From positions 1 through 24,950 of the forward strand of contig CAZGQY010000041.1 of the NCBI GenBank assembly GCA_964528035.1: a stretch of DNA of 24,950 nt, read 5' to 3'. Within the stretch, counting starts at the first letter, position 1. Each line of letters opens with the position of its first letter. The translations under genes and the position numbers were made by a program. Under the pieces are notes generated by a model. It did no database searches. It had not been told where the DNA came from and saw only the letters and a list, made by a program, of their open reading frames with translations. This stretch comes from CAZGQY01 sp964528035. Lineage in GTDB: Bacteria > Pseudomonadota > Gammaproteobacteria > Methylococcales > UBA1147. This document shows positions 1 to 9,065 of the stretch, in pieces.

Positions 1-51
<51 letters not shown>

Positions 52-274
52 ATTAAGAGATGCAATCATATAGGAATCCACGCCATTTTTCAATAGAGGC
101 TACGATTATTTATAAAAATTCACCACCAATCAGCAGTCATTAAGCTGTGTCCAATTAACATTCTTTTACTACATTCGCTTACAGGCGCAGACCCGGAATC
201 GCCCGAGAACAAACCCACCTATAGCTCAATTCCTATATTGCCAGATATGTTCATTGAATTGATTCTTACAAGTT

Positions 275-739
275 CTAAATTATTTCGATCCAAAGCGATA
301 AATGAATGACAACCAGGGAAAACAAACCAGCAACAATATCATCCAACATTATCCCCAAACCCCCGGTCACTTTTCTATCGATCTCACCAATTGGCCACGG
401 CTTTACGATATCGAAAAAGCGAAATAGGATAAAGCCCAGCAAAACTGTTAGTGCTGACACGGGCACTGCAATCATGGTAATCCAATAGCCGACCATCTCA
501 TCCCAAACAATCCCCTGGTGGTCATGAACACCAAGCTTCTTTGCTGCCTGAGCACAAATCCAAATTCCCAGCAAAGCCGTAAGGACAACCACAGAAACGT
601 AACTCCACCGATCCATTCGCGTGAGCAACAAATAAAAGGGAACAGCGACTAATGTTCCCAGAGTGCCTGGTGCTTTTGGGGAAAGCCCCGCACCAAACCC
701 GAACGCTAAAAACAAACAGGGATCACGAAAAATGTTCAT
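275..739 (-). CDS. pgpA: phosphatidylglycerophosphatase A
   Basis: PgpA dephosphorylates phosphatidylglycerophosphate to phosphatidylglycerol at the inner membrane. The 154-residue product has the family's blocks in order: GxGAGLSPKAPGT near residues 15-27, VWDEMVG around 80, FRFFDIVKPWPI around 108-119 and GIMLDDIVAG near 130-139, with hydrophobic helices between. I chose the ATG at 739 over the upstream ATG at 802, because the family starts just before this FGFGAG block and an AAAGG ribosome site precedes 739. The start lies 17 bases inside the end of thiL, so the two are probably translationally coupled. The 220 bases between this gene and the tRNA show no gene and no clear terminator. Confidence 0.93.
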   Translation of the reverse strand: MNIFRDPCLFLAFGFGAGLSPKAPGTLGTLVAVPFYLLLTRMDRWSYVSVVVLTALLGIWICAQAAKKLGVHDHQGIVWDEMVGYWITMIAVPVSALTVLLGFILFRFFDIVKPWPIGEIDRKVTGGLGIMLDDIVAGLFSLVVIHLSLWIEII

Positions 740-1679
740 AACCTTTAAAAATAAAATTAGATTCCTCGCCGCCACGCATGATTCGCAAACCTGAGATATC
801 ATCGATTTGGCCTATCTGGCTACAATGACAATCCAGTCCTTGAAACCCGGAGATCAATTGCTCCTGTTGATGGGGGGGTACAGTAAAACATAATTCGTAG
901 TCATCCCCCCCGCATAAAGGCAAACGAATATCACCAGTATCATCTATATATTGCGCGACAGCCTCTAAAACAGGAAGACTTTCGTATTCAATAATCGCCC
1001 CCACTCCACTAGAATCAAGTATATGCTGAAGATCAGCCGCAAGCCCGTCAGACACATCAATGCAGGAGGAGGCTACTCCGGCTATAAGCATACCGGCTTC
1101 CACTCGAGGCTCCGGCCGATTGAGTCGATCCAGGCCAGGGATACTCAAAGTACGCTTGCCTTTGTTCCTTTGCATCAATGCGTAACCCGCAGCTCCTAGT
1201 TCTCCTGTAACATAAATCAGGTCACCTGGTTGAGCAGTTGACCTCAACAACGATTGACCAATTGGAACCATTCCAATAGCCTGCAACGTTAATGTTAATG
1301 GCCCTCTTGTGGTGTCACCACCGATCAATTGAACCGAATACTTTCCTGCCAGAGAGAAAAATCCTTTGCAAAACGCTTGTACCCATTCTTCATTTGCCTC
1401 GGGAAGTGTCAACGCCAATAAACACCCGACTGGCTCAGCACCCATCGCAGCCAAATCACTTAAACTAACCGCCAAAGTTTTATGGCCAAGATCACCAGGA
1501 TCCACGTCTGCAAAGAAATGTACACCTTCGACCAAAGTATCGGTAGTAATTGCGAGTTCACACCCCGGTTTTGGTGTTAACAATGCACAATCGTCGCCAA
1601 TCCCCAACCGGGTAGCCGAATTTAAAACATCGGGATTGGTGAAATACTGGTCGATTAGTTCAAATTCCGAAAAACTCAT
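723..1679 (-). CDS. thiL: thiamine-monophosphate kinase
   Basis: ThiL phosphorylates thiamine monophosphate to the cofactor thiamine diphosphate in the cytoplasm. The 318-residue protein has the N-terminal FELIDQYF block, the metal/ATP-binding GIGDDCAL (residues 26-33), the TTDTLVEGVHF block, a glycine-rich IGGDTTRGP and the late GGDDYELCF motif, all typical of the family and at normal length. It sits between nusB (46-base gap) and pgpA (17-base overlap), the usual gammaproteobacterial order. Nothing appears broken. Confidence 0.96.
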   Translation of the reverse strand: MSFSEFELIDQYFTNPDVLNSATRLGIGDDCALLTPKPGCELAITTDTLVEGVHFFADVDPGDLGHKTLAVSLSDLAAMGAEPVGCLLALTLPEANEEWVQAFCKGFFSLAGKYSVQLIGGDTTRGPLTLTLQAIGMVPIGQSLLRSTAQPGDLIYVTGELGAAGYALMQRNKGKRTLSIPGLDRLNRPEPRVEAGMLIAGVASSCIDVSDGLAADLQHILDSSGVGAIIEYESLPVLEAVAQYIDDTGDIRLPLCGGDDYELCFTVPPHQQEQLISGFQGLDCHCSQIGQIDDISGLRIMRGGEESNFIFKGYEHFS

Positions 1680-1725
1680 AACGACAAATGAAACTACTCT
1701 TTAATTTGACGTCAGGTAAGTTCCA

Positions 1726-2157
1726 CTATTTCGTACTTTGAGAGACTTCCGTCGGTCGTTGCTTGTGAGCGACTTTATCCAGTATGCTATTGACATACTT
1801 ATGGCTTTCGGTCGCTCCAAATCGTTTTGCCAGATTAATTCCCTCGTTTAAGATAACTTTATATGGCACATCTTCTCGATTGGCGATCTCGTAGGCTCCA
1901 ATTCGGAGAATCGCACGCTCCACAGGATCGATGTCATCCATTTGTCTGTCCGCAAATTCCAACAGAACCTCGTCAAGAACATCCAACTGCGACGGAACAC
2001 CGTGCAGGAGCTCCTGAAAGTAACTTCGTTGTACCTTTTTTAGATCACGCTCTACATAAAACTGTTGTTCGATTTCATTCAGATTTTGTCCAGTAAGCTG
2101 CCATTGGTAGAGCGCCTGAACCGCGGTTTCTCGAGCGCGAGTGCGCGCAAAACTCAT
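1726..2157 (-). CDS. nusB: transcription antitermination factor NusB
   Basis: NusB binds boxA RNA together with NusE (S10) and supports antitermination, chiefly in rRNA operons. The 143-residue helical protein begins with the family signature RTRARETAVQALYQWQ and contains DEVLLEFADRQMDDIDPVERAILRIG in the body and VPYKVILNEGINLAKRFG later, so it is full length. Its ATG overlaps the ribH stop codon as ATGA (2154-2157), which implies translational coupling to ribH. The order ribH-nusB is standard in gammaproteobacteria. Confidence 0.96.
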   Translation of the reverse strand: MSFARTRARETAVQALYQWQLTGQNLNEIEQQFYVERDLKKVQRSYFQELLHGVPSQLDVLDEVLLEFADRQMDDIDPVERAILRIGAYEIANREDVPYKVILNEGINLAKRFGATESHKYVNSILDKVAHKQRPTEVSQSTK

Positions 2158-2633
2158 GCTTGATCGAGCTCACGGAAAAGATTCACCATTTCCAGGGAAG
2201 ACAATGCCGCCTCGGCTCCTTTATTCCCCGCCTTGGTACCCGCTCTTTCTATTGCCTGCTCTATGGTATCCACAGTCAACACGCCAAAACTCACCGGGAT
2301 GTCTTGCTGTAACGAAACACTTGCCAATCCTTTTACACATTCTCCCGCCACATATTCGAAATGTGGTGTACCGCCACGAATAACAGCACCCAATGCAATG
2401 ATTGCATCGTATCTTTTACTTTTGGCGACTCTTTGCACAGCAACAGGCAATTCAAAAGCCCCGGGTGTTCTTACAAGTTCTATCGCCGTATTTTCAACTC
2501 CGTGACGACGCAATACATCAATTGCACCGGCGAGAAGCTGGTCTACAATAAATCCGTTAAACCGGGATAGAACGATACAAAATTTCGCACCGCTCACGGT
2601 CAAAGCACCTTCAAATGATTTAATCTCTGACAT
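2154..2633 (-). CDS. ribH: 6,7-dimethyl-8-ribityllumazine synthase
   Basis: RibH condenses 5-amino-6-ribitylaminouracil with 3,4-dihydroxy-2-butanone 4-phosphate to give lumazine, the penultimate step of riboflavin synthesis. The 159-residue protein shows the family blocks SRFN (23-26), RTPGAFELPVAV (55-66) and GAVIRGGTPHFEYV (82-95). His91 in the last block is the expected catalytic histidine. The gene is separated from the preceding ribBA by a 220-base spacer but overlaps nusB downstream, so it may have its own promoter in that spacer. Confidence 0.97.
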   Translation of the reverse strand: MSEIKSFEGALTVSGAKFCIVLSRFNGFIVDQLLAGAIDVLRRHGVENTAIELVRTPGAFELPVAVQRVAKSKRYDAIIALGAVIRGGTPHFEYVAGECVKGLASVSLQQDIPVSFGVLTVDTIEQAIERAGTKAGNKGAEAALSSLEMVNLFRELDQA

Positions 2634-2853
2634 TTAATTTCTCTATTTCTAATAGTCCCGAAACTTTGCTGGGTATCAGCATTGAATTGCGCACAGATCA
2701 TTAGTTTATCAGGCTCTGCTGGTAACGGTACTTAAAACAATAATTCCAGGCTGGTCTTCACACAATCTAAAGAATCAATACCCTACAATTTTCACATCAA
2801 TAATACGCTTCACCAGAAGCAAAAAGTGTACCTTCCCATTCCCAGGCTACCAC
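2634..2853 (-). other. ribBA-ribH spacer, no FMN riboswitch recognised
   Basis: This 220-base gap is the only long spacer inside the minus-strand riboflavin operon. I read it for the conserved RFN (FMN riboswitch) boxes and did not find them on the minus strand, nor a convincing terminator. It is AT-rich and could hold a secondary promoter for ribH-nusB-thiL-pgpA, but I cannot assign one with confidence. Confidence 0.45.
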
Positions 2854-3993
2854 CTATTCCTGCACTGCCAGTTTCAAATTTACCGAACTGCAAGGAACGT
2901 ATTCAACAATCTCCAGATCATAACCTGAAATCCCCGGATATTTTCGTTGTTCGCCCAAAATACGCATTTTATGCACACCAAGATCCGCAAGAATCTGTGC
3001 ACCCGTTCCGGTTGTTCGCGAATCGACGCCGCCATCCAGACAACTCTTAGCATCAATTCCGTTATCTTCCATCTGATACTTATGAATACGTTCAACCAAA
3101 GATTTAGTATCTTCTTCCTGCCGAATAACAACCAATACACCTCGACCTTCTTCGGCTATTCTCCGCATGGCATCACGCAATGGGTACCCACAGTCATTTC
3201 GTTTCGAAGCAAACAGGTCACAAAGCAGATTACGCGCGTGAACCCTGACCAAAACCGGCTCACCATCAGCGATATCACCAAGAGTCAGTGCAAGATGCAG
3301 TTTATTGTCTATCGTATCCTGAAAAGCAAACAACTGAAACTCACCAAATTCGGTTGGAAACTGGCATTCGCTGATACGCTCAATGGTCGTTTCGTTTTGA
3401 ATGCGATAATAGATCAGATCGGTAATCGTACCAATTTTTAAATCGTACTCATCGGCAAAACGTTCCAGATCCCGCCGCCTTGCCATACTGCCATCTTCAT
3501 TCAAAATTTCGACAATGACTGAAGTCGGCTCAAGACCCGCAAGGCGTGCCAGATCACAACCCGCTTCCGTATGCCCGGCGCGGTTCAATACACCACCCGG
3601 CTGCGCCATCAAAGGAAAAATATGCCCCGGTTGCACCAGGTCTTCAGGCTGAGCATTATTCGCCACAGCAGCTTGCACTGTTCTTGCTCGATCCGCGGCA
3701 GAAATACCTGTTGTAACTCCGGCTGCAGCCTCTATAGATACAGTAAAATTAGTCGAGTGAGCAGTTTTGTTTTCATTCACCATCAACGGTAGTCGCAACT
3801 GCTGACATCGTTCCCGCGTCAAAGTCAGACAGATCAATCCGCGCCCGTATCGAGCCATGAAATTAATATCTTCAGACTTTATATGTGCCGCGGCCATTAC
3901 CAGATCGCCTTCATTTTCGCGATCTTCGTCATCCATAATGATGACCATCTTACCCTGACGAATATCGTCAATAATTTCTTCTGTACTGTTCAT
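2854..3993 (-). CDS. ribBA: RibBA-type protein: DHBP synthase with degenerate GTP cyclohydrolase II domain
   Basis: The N-terminal half (about residues 1-200) is 3,4-dihydroxy-2-butanone 4-phosphate synthase, which makes the four-carbon unit for lumazine from ribulose 5-phosphate. Its acidic motif DDEDRENEGD (21-30), GHIFPL (124-129) and RAGHTEA (138-144) are intact. The C-terminal half (about 205-370) resembles GTP cyclohydrolase II, but the region that should supply the three zinc cysteines reads VHARNLLCDLFASKRNDCG (251-269), and the usual RQEGRG block reads RQEEDTK (291-297). The second activity is therefore probably lost, as in RibBX-type proteins of other proteobacteria. Six bases separate it from ribE upstream. 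Confidence 0.9.
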   Translation of the reverse strand: MNSTEEIIDDIRQGKMVIIMDDEDRENEGDLVMAAAHIKSEDINFMARYGRGLICLTLTRERCQQLRLPLMVNENKTAHSTNFTVSIEAAAGVTTGISAADRARTVQAAVANNAQPEDLVQPGHIFPLMAQPGGVLNRAGHTEAGCDLARLAGLEPTSVIVEILNEDGSMARRRDLERFADEYDLKIGTITDLIYYRIQNETTIERISECQFPTEFGEFQLFAFQDTIDNKLHLALTLGDIADGEPVLVRVHARNLLCDLFASKRNDCGYPLRDAMRRIAEEGRGVLVVIRQEEDTKSLVERIHKYQMEDNGIDAKSCLDGGVDSRTTGTGAQILADLGVHKMRILGEQRKYPGISGYDLEIVEYVPCSSVNLKLAVQE

Positions 3994-3999
3994 ATCGAT

Positions 4000-4668
4000 T
4001 CAAGCGCCACCGCTCTCAAAAAAACCTGCTTCATTTAATTTCGCAATAGATAGTGATGCATCCGATTCCAGCGAGTCAGAGCGCGACAATAATCGCTCAA
4101 GGTATCGCGCCAGCATATCCACTTCAATATTCACTTTGTGACCTGCCATAGCAGCTCCCAAAGTGGTTGCATGCAATGTATGGGGCACAATATTAACATC
4201 GAACTGACTGCCTTCCACCTTATTCACCGTCAAACTTATTCCATCTACACAAACCGAACCTTTCGCCGCAATATATTTTGCCAAATCATCCGGTACCGCG
4301 ATTCGATATTGTACAGACCGCCCCACGGAGGTTTTTTCCTTAATTACACCAATTCCATCCACATGACCGCTGACTATATGTCCACCCATTCGCGTTGCTG
4401 GCGTTAGAGCCAGTTCCAAATTAACCCGAGTAGCCGGAACAATTGAACTAAAAGTTGTACACGATAAAGTCTCCACGGAAACATCCGCGCGAAAACTACT
4501 ACCCTCCAATTTCACTGCAGTCAAACATACTCCACTGACTGCTATACTGTCACCGATCGAGATTTGGTGCTTATCCAGCCCGGCAAAATCAACCGTGTAT
4601 CTGCAATCAGTTCCACGCCTTTCGATATTCCTGATGGTACCCACTGACTGGATAATGCCTGTAAACAT
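4000..4668 (-). CDS. ribE: riboflavin synthase, alpha subunit
   Basis: This enzyme dismutates two lumazine molecules into riboflavin and a pyrimidine that is recycled. The 222-residue protein has the tandem-barrel layout: MFTGIIQSVG at the start, GDSIAVSGVCLTA in repeat one and GSVCVDGISLTVN in repeat two. The open frame extends 15 codons upstream, but I chose the ATG at 4668 because MFTGII is the invariant family start and a GGTGA ribosome site lies five bases before it. It starts four bases after the ribD stop, so the two are co-translated. The gene is called ribC in E. coli naming. Confidence 0.95.
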   Translation of the reverse strand: MFTGIIQSVGTIRNIERRGTDCRYTVDFAGLDKHQISIGDSIAVSGVCLTAVKLEGSSFRADVSVETLSCTTFSSIVPATRVNLELALTPATRMGGHIVSGHVDGIGVIKEKTSVGRSVQYRIAVPDDLAKYIAAKGSVCVDGISLTVNKVEGSQFDVNIVPHTLHATTLGAAMAGHKVNIEVDMLARYLERLLSRSDSLESDASLSIAKLNEAGFFESGGA

Positions 4669-4672
4669 CAAT

Positions 4673-5785
4673 TCACCGCCCAAACTGATAACGAAGTCGC
4701 AAATCCAACCCAATTGATCGAGCTTCCGTCAGCTTCAATTGATAGCGATCACTTAAGCTGGAAATACCCCGAGTGCGAACAATTCCGCGAGCACCACTAC
4801 CGAGCACGCAGGGAGCCTGATACACGACCCACTCATCGACACAGCCGGCTTCCAGAAACGCTCCGTTCAATGTAGCACCCGCCTCTACCATAAGCTCATT
4901 GATGCCAATTTTTCCAAGATATTCCAAAACCGCCGATAGATCCAAACGACGGTCACTGCCTTGAGCCAAACAAACAACCTTATAACCCGCATATTCCAAC
5001 TGCTGATACTTTTCTTTATCTTTCAACGCTGTAATAACCAGAGTCTCCCCTTCGTTTTTACCGATGCGAGCATCAACCGGTAATCGCAAATGGGTATCCA
5101 GAACAATCCTAAGCGGTTGCACAAATTCATCCGGAGGTATTTCTAGGCGCACATTCATTGCCGGATCATCAGCTAACACAGTATCTATACCTGTCAGTAT
5201 AGCGGAGCATTGCGCACGCAGGCGCTGAACATCCTGACGCGCATGTTCTCCGGTAATCCATTTACTTTCACCCGAATGCATAGCGGTGCACCCATCCATA
5301 CTCATGGCAATCTTACTAAACACATAAGGTTTTCCAGTACGCATTCTATTACAAAAGCCACGATTCAGCTCTTCGGCACAAGATTGCAATACACCACAGT
5401 CTGTTTCTATGCCTGCATTAGTCAGCACTCTAAAACCCTTACCGGCAACGCGAGGGTTCGGGTCACGCATTGCCGCAACGACTTTCTTTACACCCGCATC
5501 AATCAACATTTTGGTACACGGCGGTGTTTTTCCATAGTGACAGCAGGGCTCAAGAGTCACATATACCGTTGCACCATTAGCCAGATTACCCGCATCTCGC
5601 AATGCAGCAACCTCTGCATGATCCCCCCCTGCTCGTCTGTGCCACCCTCGCCCAACAATTTGATTGTCTTTTACAACAACACTGCCAACCATCGGATTCG
5701 GGTCAGCAGTCAATAATCCTTTTCGCGCCAGTTGCAACGCCGTTGCCATGAATGCAGCGTCAGTTGACATTATTTCCGTCGTCAT
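4673..5785 (-). CDS. ribD: bifunctional diaminohydroxyphosphoribosylaminopyrimidine deaminase / reductase
   Basis: RibD performs the deamination and ribosyl-side-chain reduction steps after GTP cyclohydrolase II. The 370-residue protein has a CMP/dCMP-type deaminase domain with the zinc motif HAE (56-58) and PCCHYGKTPPC (80-90), then a reductase domain of about 220 residues that includes KIAMSMDGCTA, SKWITG and, late, EAGATLNGAFLEAG. In-frame ATGs at codons 6 and 13 are alternatives; the first is preceded by a weak GAGTG site. It lies 39 bases after nrdR and four before ribE. Confidence 0.95.
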   Translation of the reverse strand: MTTEIMSTDAAFMATALQLARKGLLTADPNPMVGSVVVKDNQIVGRGWHRRAGGDHAEVAALRDAGNLANGATVYVTLEPCCHYGKTPPCTKMLIDAGVKKVVAAMRDPNPRVAGKGFRVLTNAGIETDCGVLQSCAEELNRGFCNRMRTGKPYVFSKIAMSMDGCTAMHSGESKWITGEHARQDVQRLRAQCSAILTGIDTVLADDPAMNVRLEIPPDEFVQPLRIVLDTHLRLPVDARIGKNEGETLVITALKDKEKYQQLEYAGYKVVCLAQGSDRRLDLSAVLEYLGKIGINELMVEAGATLNGAFLEAGCVDEWVVYQAPCVLGSGARGIVRTRGISSLSDRYQLKLTEARSIGLDLRLRYQFGR

Positions 5786-5824
5786 AATTCACTCAATGCA
5801 AGAAAAAACCATTAAAAATCGAAA

Positions 5825-6298
5825 CTATTCCGATTTTTCTGTTACCGAATCATTTTGCAATCTTTCGATGACTTCCTGAAATTCATTGATATCTTCAAAA
5901 CATCTGTAGACTGACGCAAAGCGTACATAAGCCACATGATCCAGTTTCCTTAATTCCTGCATTAATTTTTCCCCGATCAAACGTGAAGCGACATCCCGAT
6001 CACCCTGAGCCTGCAAAGATTTTTTAATAAGATTTACAGCTGCTTCGATTTGATCACTGGATACAGGACGTTTCTCCAATGCTCGTAACATTCCTGCTCT
6101 GAGCTTTTCTTCTTTAAAATACTCTCTACTACCATCACTTTTCAGCACTCTCGGTAATGATAATTCTGCAGATTCGTAAGTCGTAAAACGCTCCTTGCAC
6201 TCCACACATTCACGCCGTCGCCGCACCTGATCACCCTCACTCGATAATCTTGAATCAATGACCCGAGTATCCTGGGCCGAACAAAATGGACAATGCAT
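5825..6298 (-). CDS. nrdR: transcriptional repressor NrdR
   Basis: NrdR is a nucleotide-sensing repressor of ribonucleotide reductase genes. The 157-residue product has a zinc ribbon with Cys3/Cys6 (MHCPFC) and Cys31/Cys34 (CVEC), followed by the RFTTYE block and an ATP-cone domain (SLPRVLKSDGSREYF onward). I chose the ATG at 6298, since the family invariably starts MxCPxC; the longer open frame to 6415 has no support. It heads the riboflavin operon, an arrangement common in gammaproteobacteria, and faces ettA across a 178-base divergent promoter region. I saw no clear NrdR box there. Confidence 0.95.
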   Translation of the reverse strand: MHCPFCSAQDTRVIDSRLSSEGDQVRRRRECVECKERFTTYESAELSLPRVLKSDGSREYFKEEKLRAGMLRALEKRPVSSDQIEAAVNLIKKSLQAQGDRDVASRLIGEKLMQELRKLDHVAYVRFASVYRCFEDINEFQEVIERLQNDSVTEKSE

Positions 6299-6476
6299 AA
6301 TGTACCGTAATAACTCCGTAAGTTTAATCTTCAGAAATTTGCCTGTTTGGACTTCAAAGGCCGTTTTATCCACCCATTGTACCGCAGATCCATATATTAC
6401 AACTGGACATAACACTATTCAGAAGGCTATTCTCGGACAGTCTCCTGAATTAATCACAAAAGTTTATAGAAGATCT

Positions 6477-8147
6477 ATGGCCCAATATGTTTTTACAATG
6501 AACCGCGTCGGCAAAATTGTCCCGCCGAAACGCGAAATTCTCCGCGATATTTCCCTGTCGTTCTTTCCTGGTGCAAAAATTGGCGTGCTTGGCTTAAACG
6601 GCTCGGGCAAATCCACGTTGCTACGCATCATGGCGGGTATTGATAACGATTTCAATGGCGAAGCCAGACCGCAACCCAACATCAACATAGGCTACCTACC
6701 TCAGGAACCTCAATTGGATGCCACTAAAAATGTCAGGCAAAACGTTGAAGAAGGCATCGCCGCCACAAAAAAGCTGATTGATGAGTTCAATGAAATCAGC
6801 ATGAAATTCGCCGAACCCATGAGCGATGATGAAATGACCGCATTACTTGATCGTCAGGCTAAACTTCAAGACGCAATAGATTCTGCAGGGGCCTGGGAAC
6901 TGGAAAGAAAACTCGATATTGCCGCCGATGCACTTAGGCTCCCCGACTGGGAAGCCGATGTAACAAAACTCTCAGGAGGTGAACGACGACGAGTGGCTTT
7001 GTGTAAACTACTGCTTTCAGAGCCTGATATGTTATTACTGGACGAACCGACCAATCACCTGGATGCCGAATCTGTCGCCTGGCTGGAGCGTTTTCTGCAT
7101 AATTTTAGCGGCACTGTGATTGCTGTGACTCATGATCGTTATTTTCTTGACAATGTTGCAGGATGGATACTTGAACTCGATCGGGGTCACGGTATCCCCT
7201 GGGAAGGCAACTATTCCAGCTGGCTGGATCAAAAAGAAAAACGACTGATCACTGAAGAAAAGCAATCCAGCGCCCGAGCCAAAGCAATGAAAGCCGAACT
7301 GGAATGGGTACAAACCAACCCAAAAGGACGTCAAGCCAAAAGCAAAGCCAGACTGGCACGATTTGACGAACTATCCTCCCAGGATTTTCAGAAACGCAAC
7401 GAGACTCAGGAAATATATATTCCGCCAGGCCCACGATTGGGAGACAGCGTTGTGACCGCTGAGCAACTCTGCAAAGGCTTTGGTGACAAACTGCTAATTA
7501 ACAATCTTGAATTCAATATGCCGCGCGGTGGTATCGTAGGCATTATCGGTCCGAATGGTGCTGGCAAAACAACATTGTTCCGCATGATTGCCGGATTAGA
7601 ATCACCCGACTCCGGTCAGTTATACACCGGAAAAAGTGTGCAACTGGCGCATGTAGATCAGTCCCGCGACGATCTCGATGCCAATAAGACTGTCTGGGAA
7701 GAAATATCAGAAGGACTGGATATTATTACTGTCGGGAATTATCAGACACCGTCACGCGCATATGTCGGCAGATTTAACTTCAAAGGATCAGATCAGCAGA
7801 AACGTATCGGCGATATTTCAGGCGGTGAGCGCAACCGTGTCCATCTGGCCAAATTATTAAAGACAGGTGGAAACCTGCTGCTTCTGGATGAGCCGACCAA
7901 CGATTTAGACGTAGAAACATTGCGCGCACTGGAGCAGGCATTGCTTGGTTTTCCAGGATGTGCTGTGGTTATATCACATGATCGCTGGTTTCTTGATCGT
8001 ATCGCAACCCATATTCTGGCATTCGAGGGCGATAGCCAGGTGGTCTGGTTCGAGGGCAATTACGCGGATTACGAAGCAGATAAACACCGCAGGCTTGGTA
8101 GTGACGCGGACAATCCGCACAGAATCAAATTTAAAAAACTGGCATGA
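6477..8147 (+). CDS. ettA: energy-dependent translational throttle protein EttA (ABC-F)
   Basis: EttA binds the ribosomal E site and gates the first elongation step according to the ATP/ADP ratio. The 556-residue protein has two ABC domains without membrane segments. Domain 1 has Walker A GLNGSGKST (39-47), then the inserted arm (about 90-140), signature LSGGERRRVAL and Walker B LLLLDEPTNHLD. A charged linker (EKRLITEEKQSSARAKAMK) follows, then domain 2 with GPNGAGKTT, ISGGERNRVHL and LLLLDEPTNDLD. I chose the ATG at 6477 (MAQYVFTMNRVGK) because it matches the family start and the E. coli length; the frame is open further upstream only by chance. An AGAAGA site precedes it. Confidence 0.96.
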   Translation: MAQYVFTMNRVGKIVPPKREILRDISLSFFPGAKIGVLGLNGSGKSTLLRIMAGIDNDFNGEARPQPNINIGYLPQEPQLDATKNVRQNVEEGIAATKKLIDEFNEISMKFAEPMSDDEMTALLDRQAKLQDAIDSAGAWELERKLDIAADALRLPDWEADVTKLSGGERRRVALCKLLLSEPDMLLLDEPTNHLDAESVAWLERFLHNFSGTVIAVTHDRYFLDNVAGWILELDRGHGIPWEGNYSSWLDQKEKRLITEEKQSSARAKAMKAELEWVQTNPKGRQAKSKARLARFDELSSQDFQKRNETQEIYIPPGPRLGDSVVTAEQLCKGFGDKLLINNLEFNMPRGGIVGIIGPNGAGKTTLFRMIAGLESPDSGQLYTGKSVQLAHVDQSRDDLDANKTVWEEISEGLDIITVGNYQTPSRAYVGRFNFKGSDQQKRIGDISGGERNRVHLAKLLKTGGNLLLLDEPTNDLDVETLRALEQALLGFPGCAVVISHDRWFLDRIATHILAFEGDSQVVWFEGNYADYEADKHRRLGSDADNPHRIKFKKLA

Positions 8148-9016
8148 GTAAGCTGCTGCAAATCTTCACTCAGGTGGATTTATTACTGGCTCGATTTGAA
8201 AAACTGTTACCCCCTGCTCCGGAAGAACCGAGCTGGGACAAGGCAATGGCATTCAAATGGCAAACAACCAATCAACGCCCTGGCGTTCAGCCAATCAAAA
8301 ACCCGAATATACTTAGACTCAATGACATTCACTGCGTAAACAGGCAAAAGTTAGAAATCGACCGCAACACCCGCCAATTCATTCGTGGTTTCCCAGCGAA
8401 TAATTCTTTGTTGTGGGGCTCACGTGGAACCGGAAAATCATCACTGATAAAAGCACTGCTTAACGAATACGCCAGCGAAGGTCTACGCCAAATACAGGTT
8501 GATAAAGATCAATTGGTCGACCTACCATTAATCATTGAATATCTGGAGCCGTACAAGGAAAAATTTATTTTGTTTTGTGATGACCTGTCTTTTGAAGCCA
8601 ATGATCCCGGTTATAAGGCACTTAAAGCCGCACTCGACGGTTCTTTGCATGGACTTCCAAATAACGTGATTATCTATGCAACCTCTAATCGCAGACATTT
8701 ACTACCCGAATTTCACAAAGAAAACCAGGAATCGACCGCTATCGGTGGAGAAATTCATTTTGCTGAAACTGTTGAGGAAAAAATCTCACTCTCTGATCGT
8801 TTCGGCTTGTGGCTGTCGTTTCACCCTTTTACCCAGGATCAATATCTTGAAGTTGTCAGATATTGGTTAGAAGAATTAGACACGCCTCTGGAACCGTGGA
8901 ATGTGATTCGTGAAGAATCCTTAAAATGGGCTCTGAACAGAGGTTCTCGCAGCGGACGTACAGCCTGGCAATTTTGTAAAGACTGGGGCGGTCGTTTAAA
9001 AATTCAAGAGAAATAG
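8144..9016 (+). CDS. DUF815-family AAA ATPase
   Basis: A 290-residue cytoplasmic P-loop ATPase of the DUF815 family; its molecular role is not established. Walker A is GSRGTGKSS (92-100), Walker B is FILFCDDLSF (141-150), and the sensor region reads VIIYATSNRRHLLP. The start ATG overlaps the ettA stop as ATGA (8144-8147), so it is translationally coupled to ettA. The C-terminal part contains SLKWALNRGSRSGRTAWQF, a helical lid typical of the family. It ends 49 bases before the convergent ykgJ gene. DUF815 proteins should not be confused with phage-defence ATPases; this one sits in the core region. Confidence 0.88.
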   Translation: MSKLLQIFTQVDLLLARFEKLLPPAPEEPSWDKAMAFKWQTTNQRPGVQPIKNPNILRLNDIHCVNRQKLEIDRNTRQFIRGFPANNSLLWGSRGTGKSSLIKALLNEYASEGLRQIQVDKDQLVDLPLIIEYLEPYKEKFILFCDDLSFEANDPGYKALKAALDGSLHGLPNNVIIYATSNRRHLLPEFHKENQESTAIGGEIHFAETVEEKISLSDRFGLWLSFHPFTQDQYLEVVRYWLEELDTPLEPWNVIREESLKWALNRGSRSGRTAWQFCKDWGGRLKIQEK

Positions 9017-9065
9017 CAGACTCTAAACCTGGTAACAAGCGCCCTCTCTCGTTAAATTGAAACCC

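Noticed and set aside
2634..2853. Possible FMN riboswitch in the riboflavin operon
   Set aside because: The conserved RFN boxes are not present on the minus strand, and the spacer lies inside the operon, not upstream of its first gene.
6299..6415. N-terminal extension of NrdR
   Set aside because: The family starts at the CPFC zinc ribbon; the extra codons lie in the divergent promoter region.
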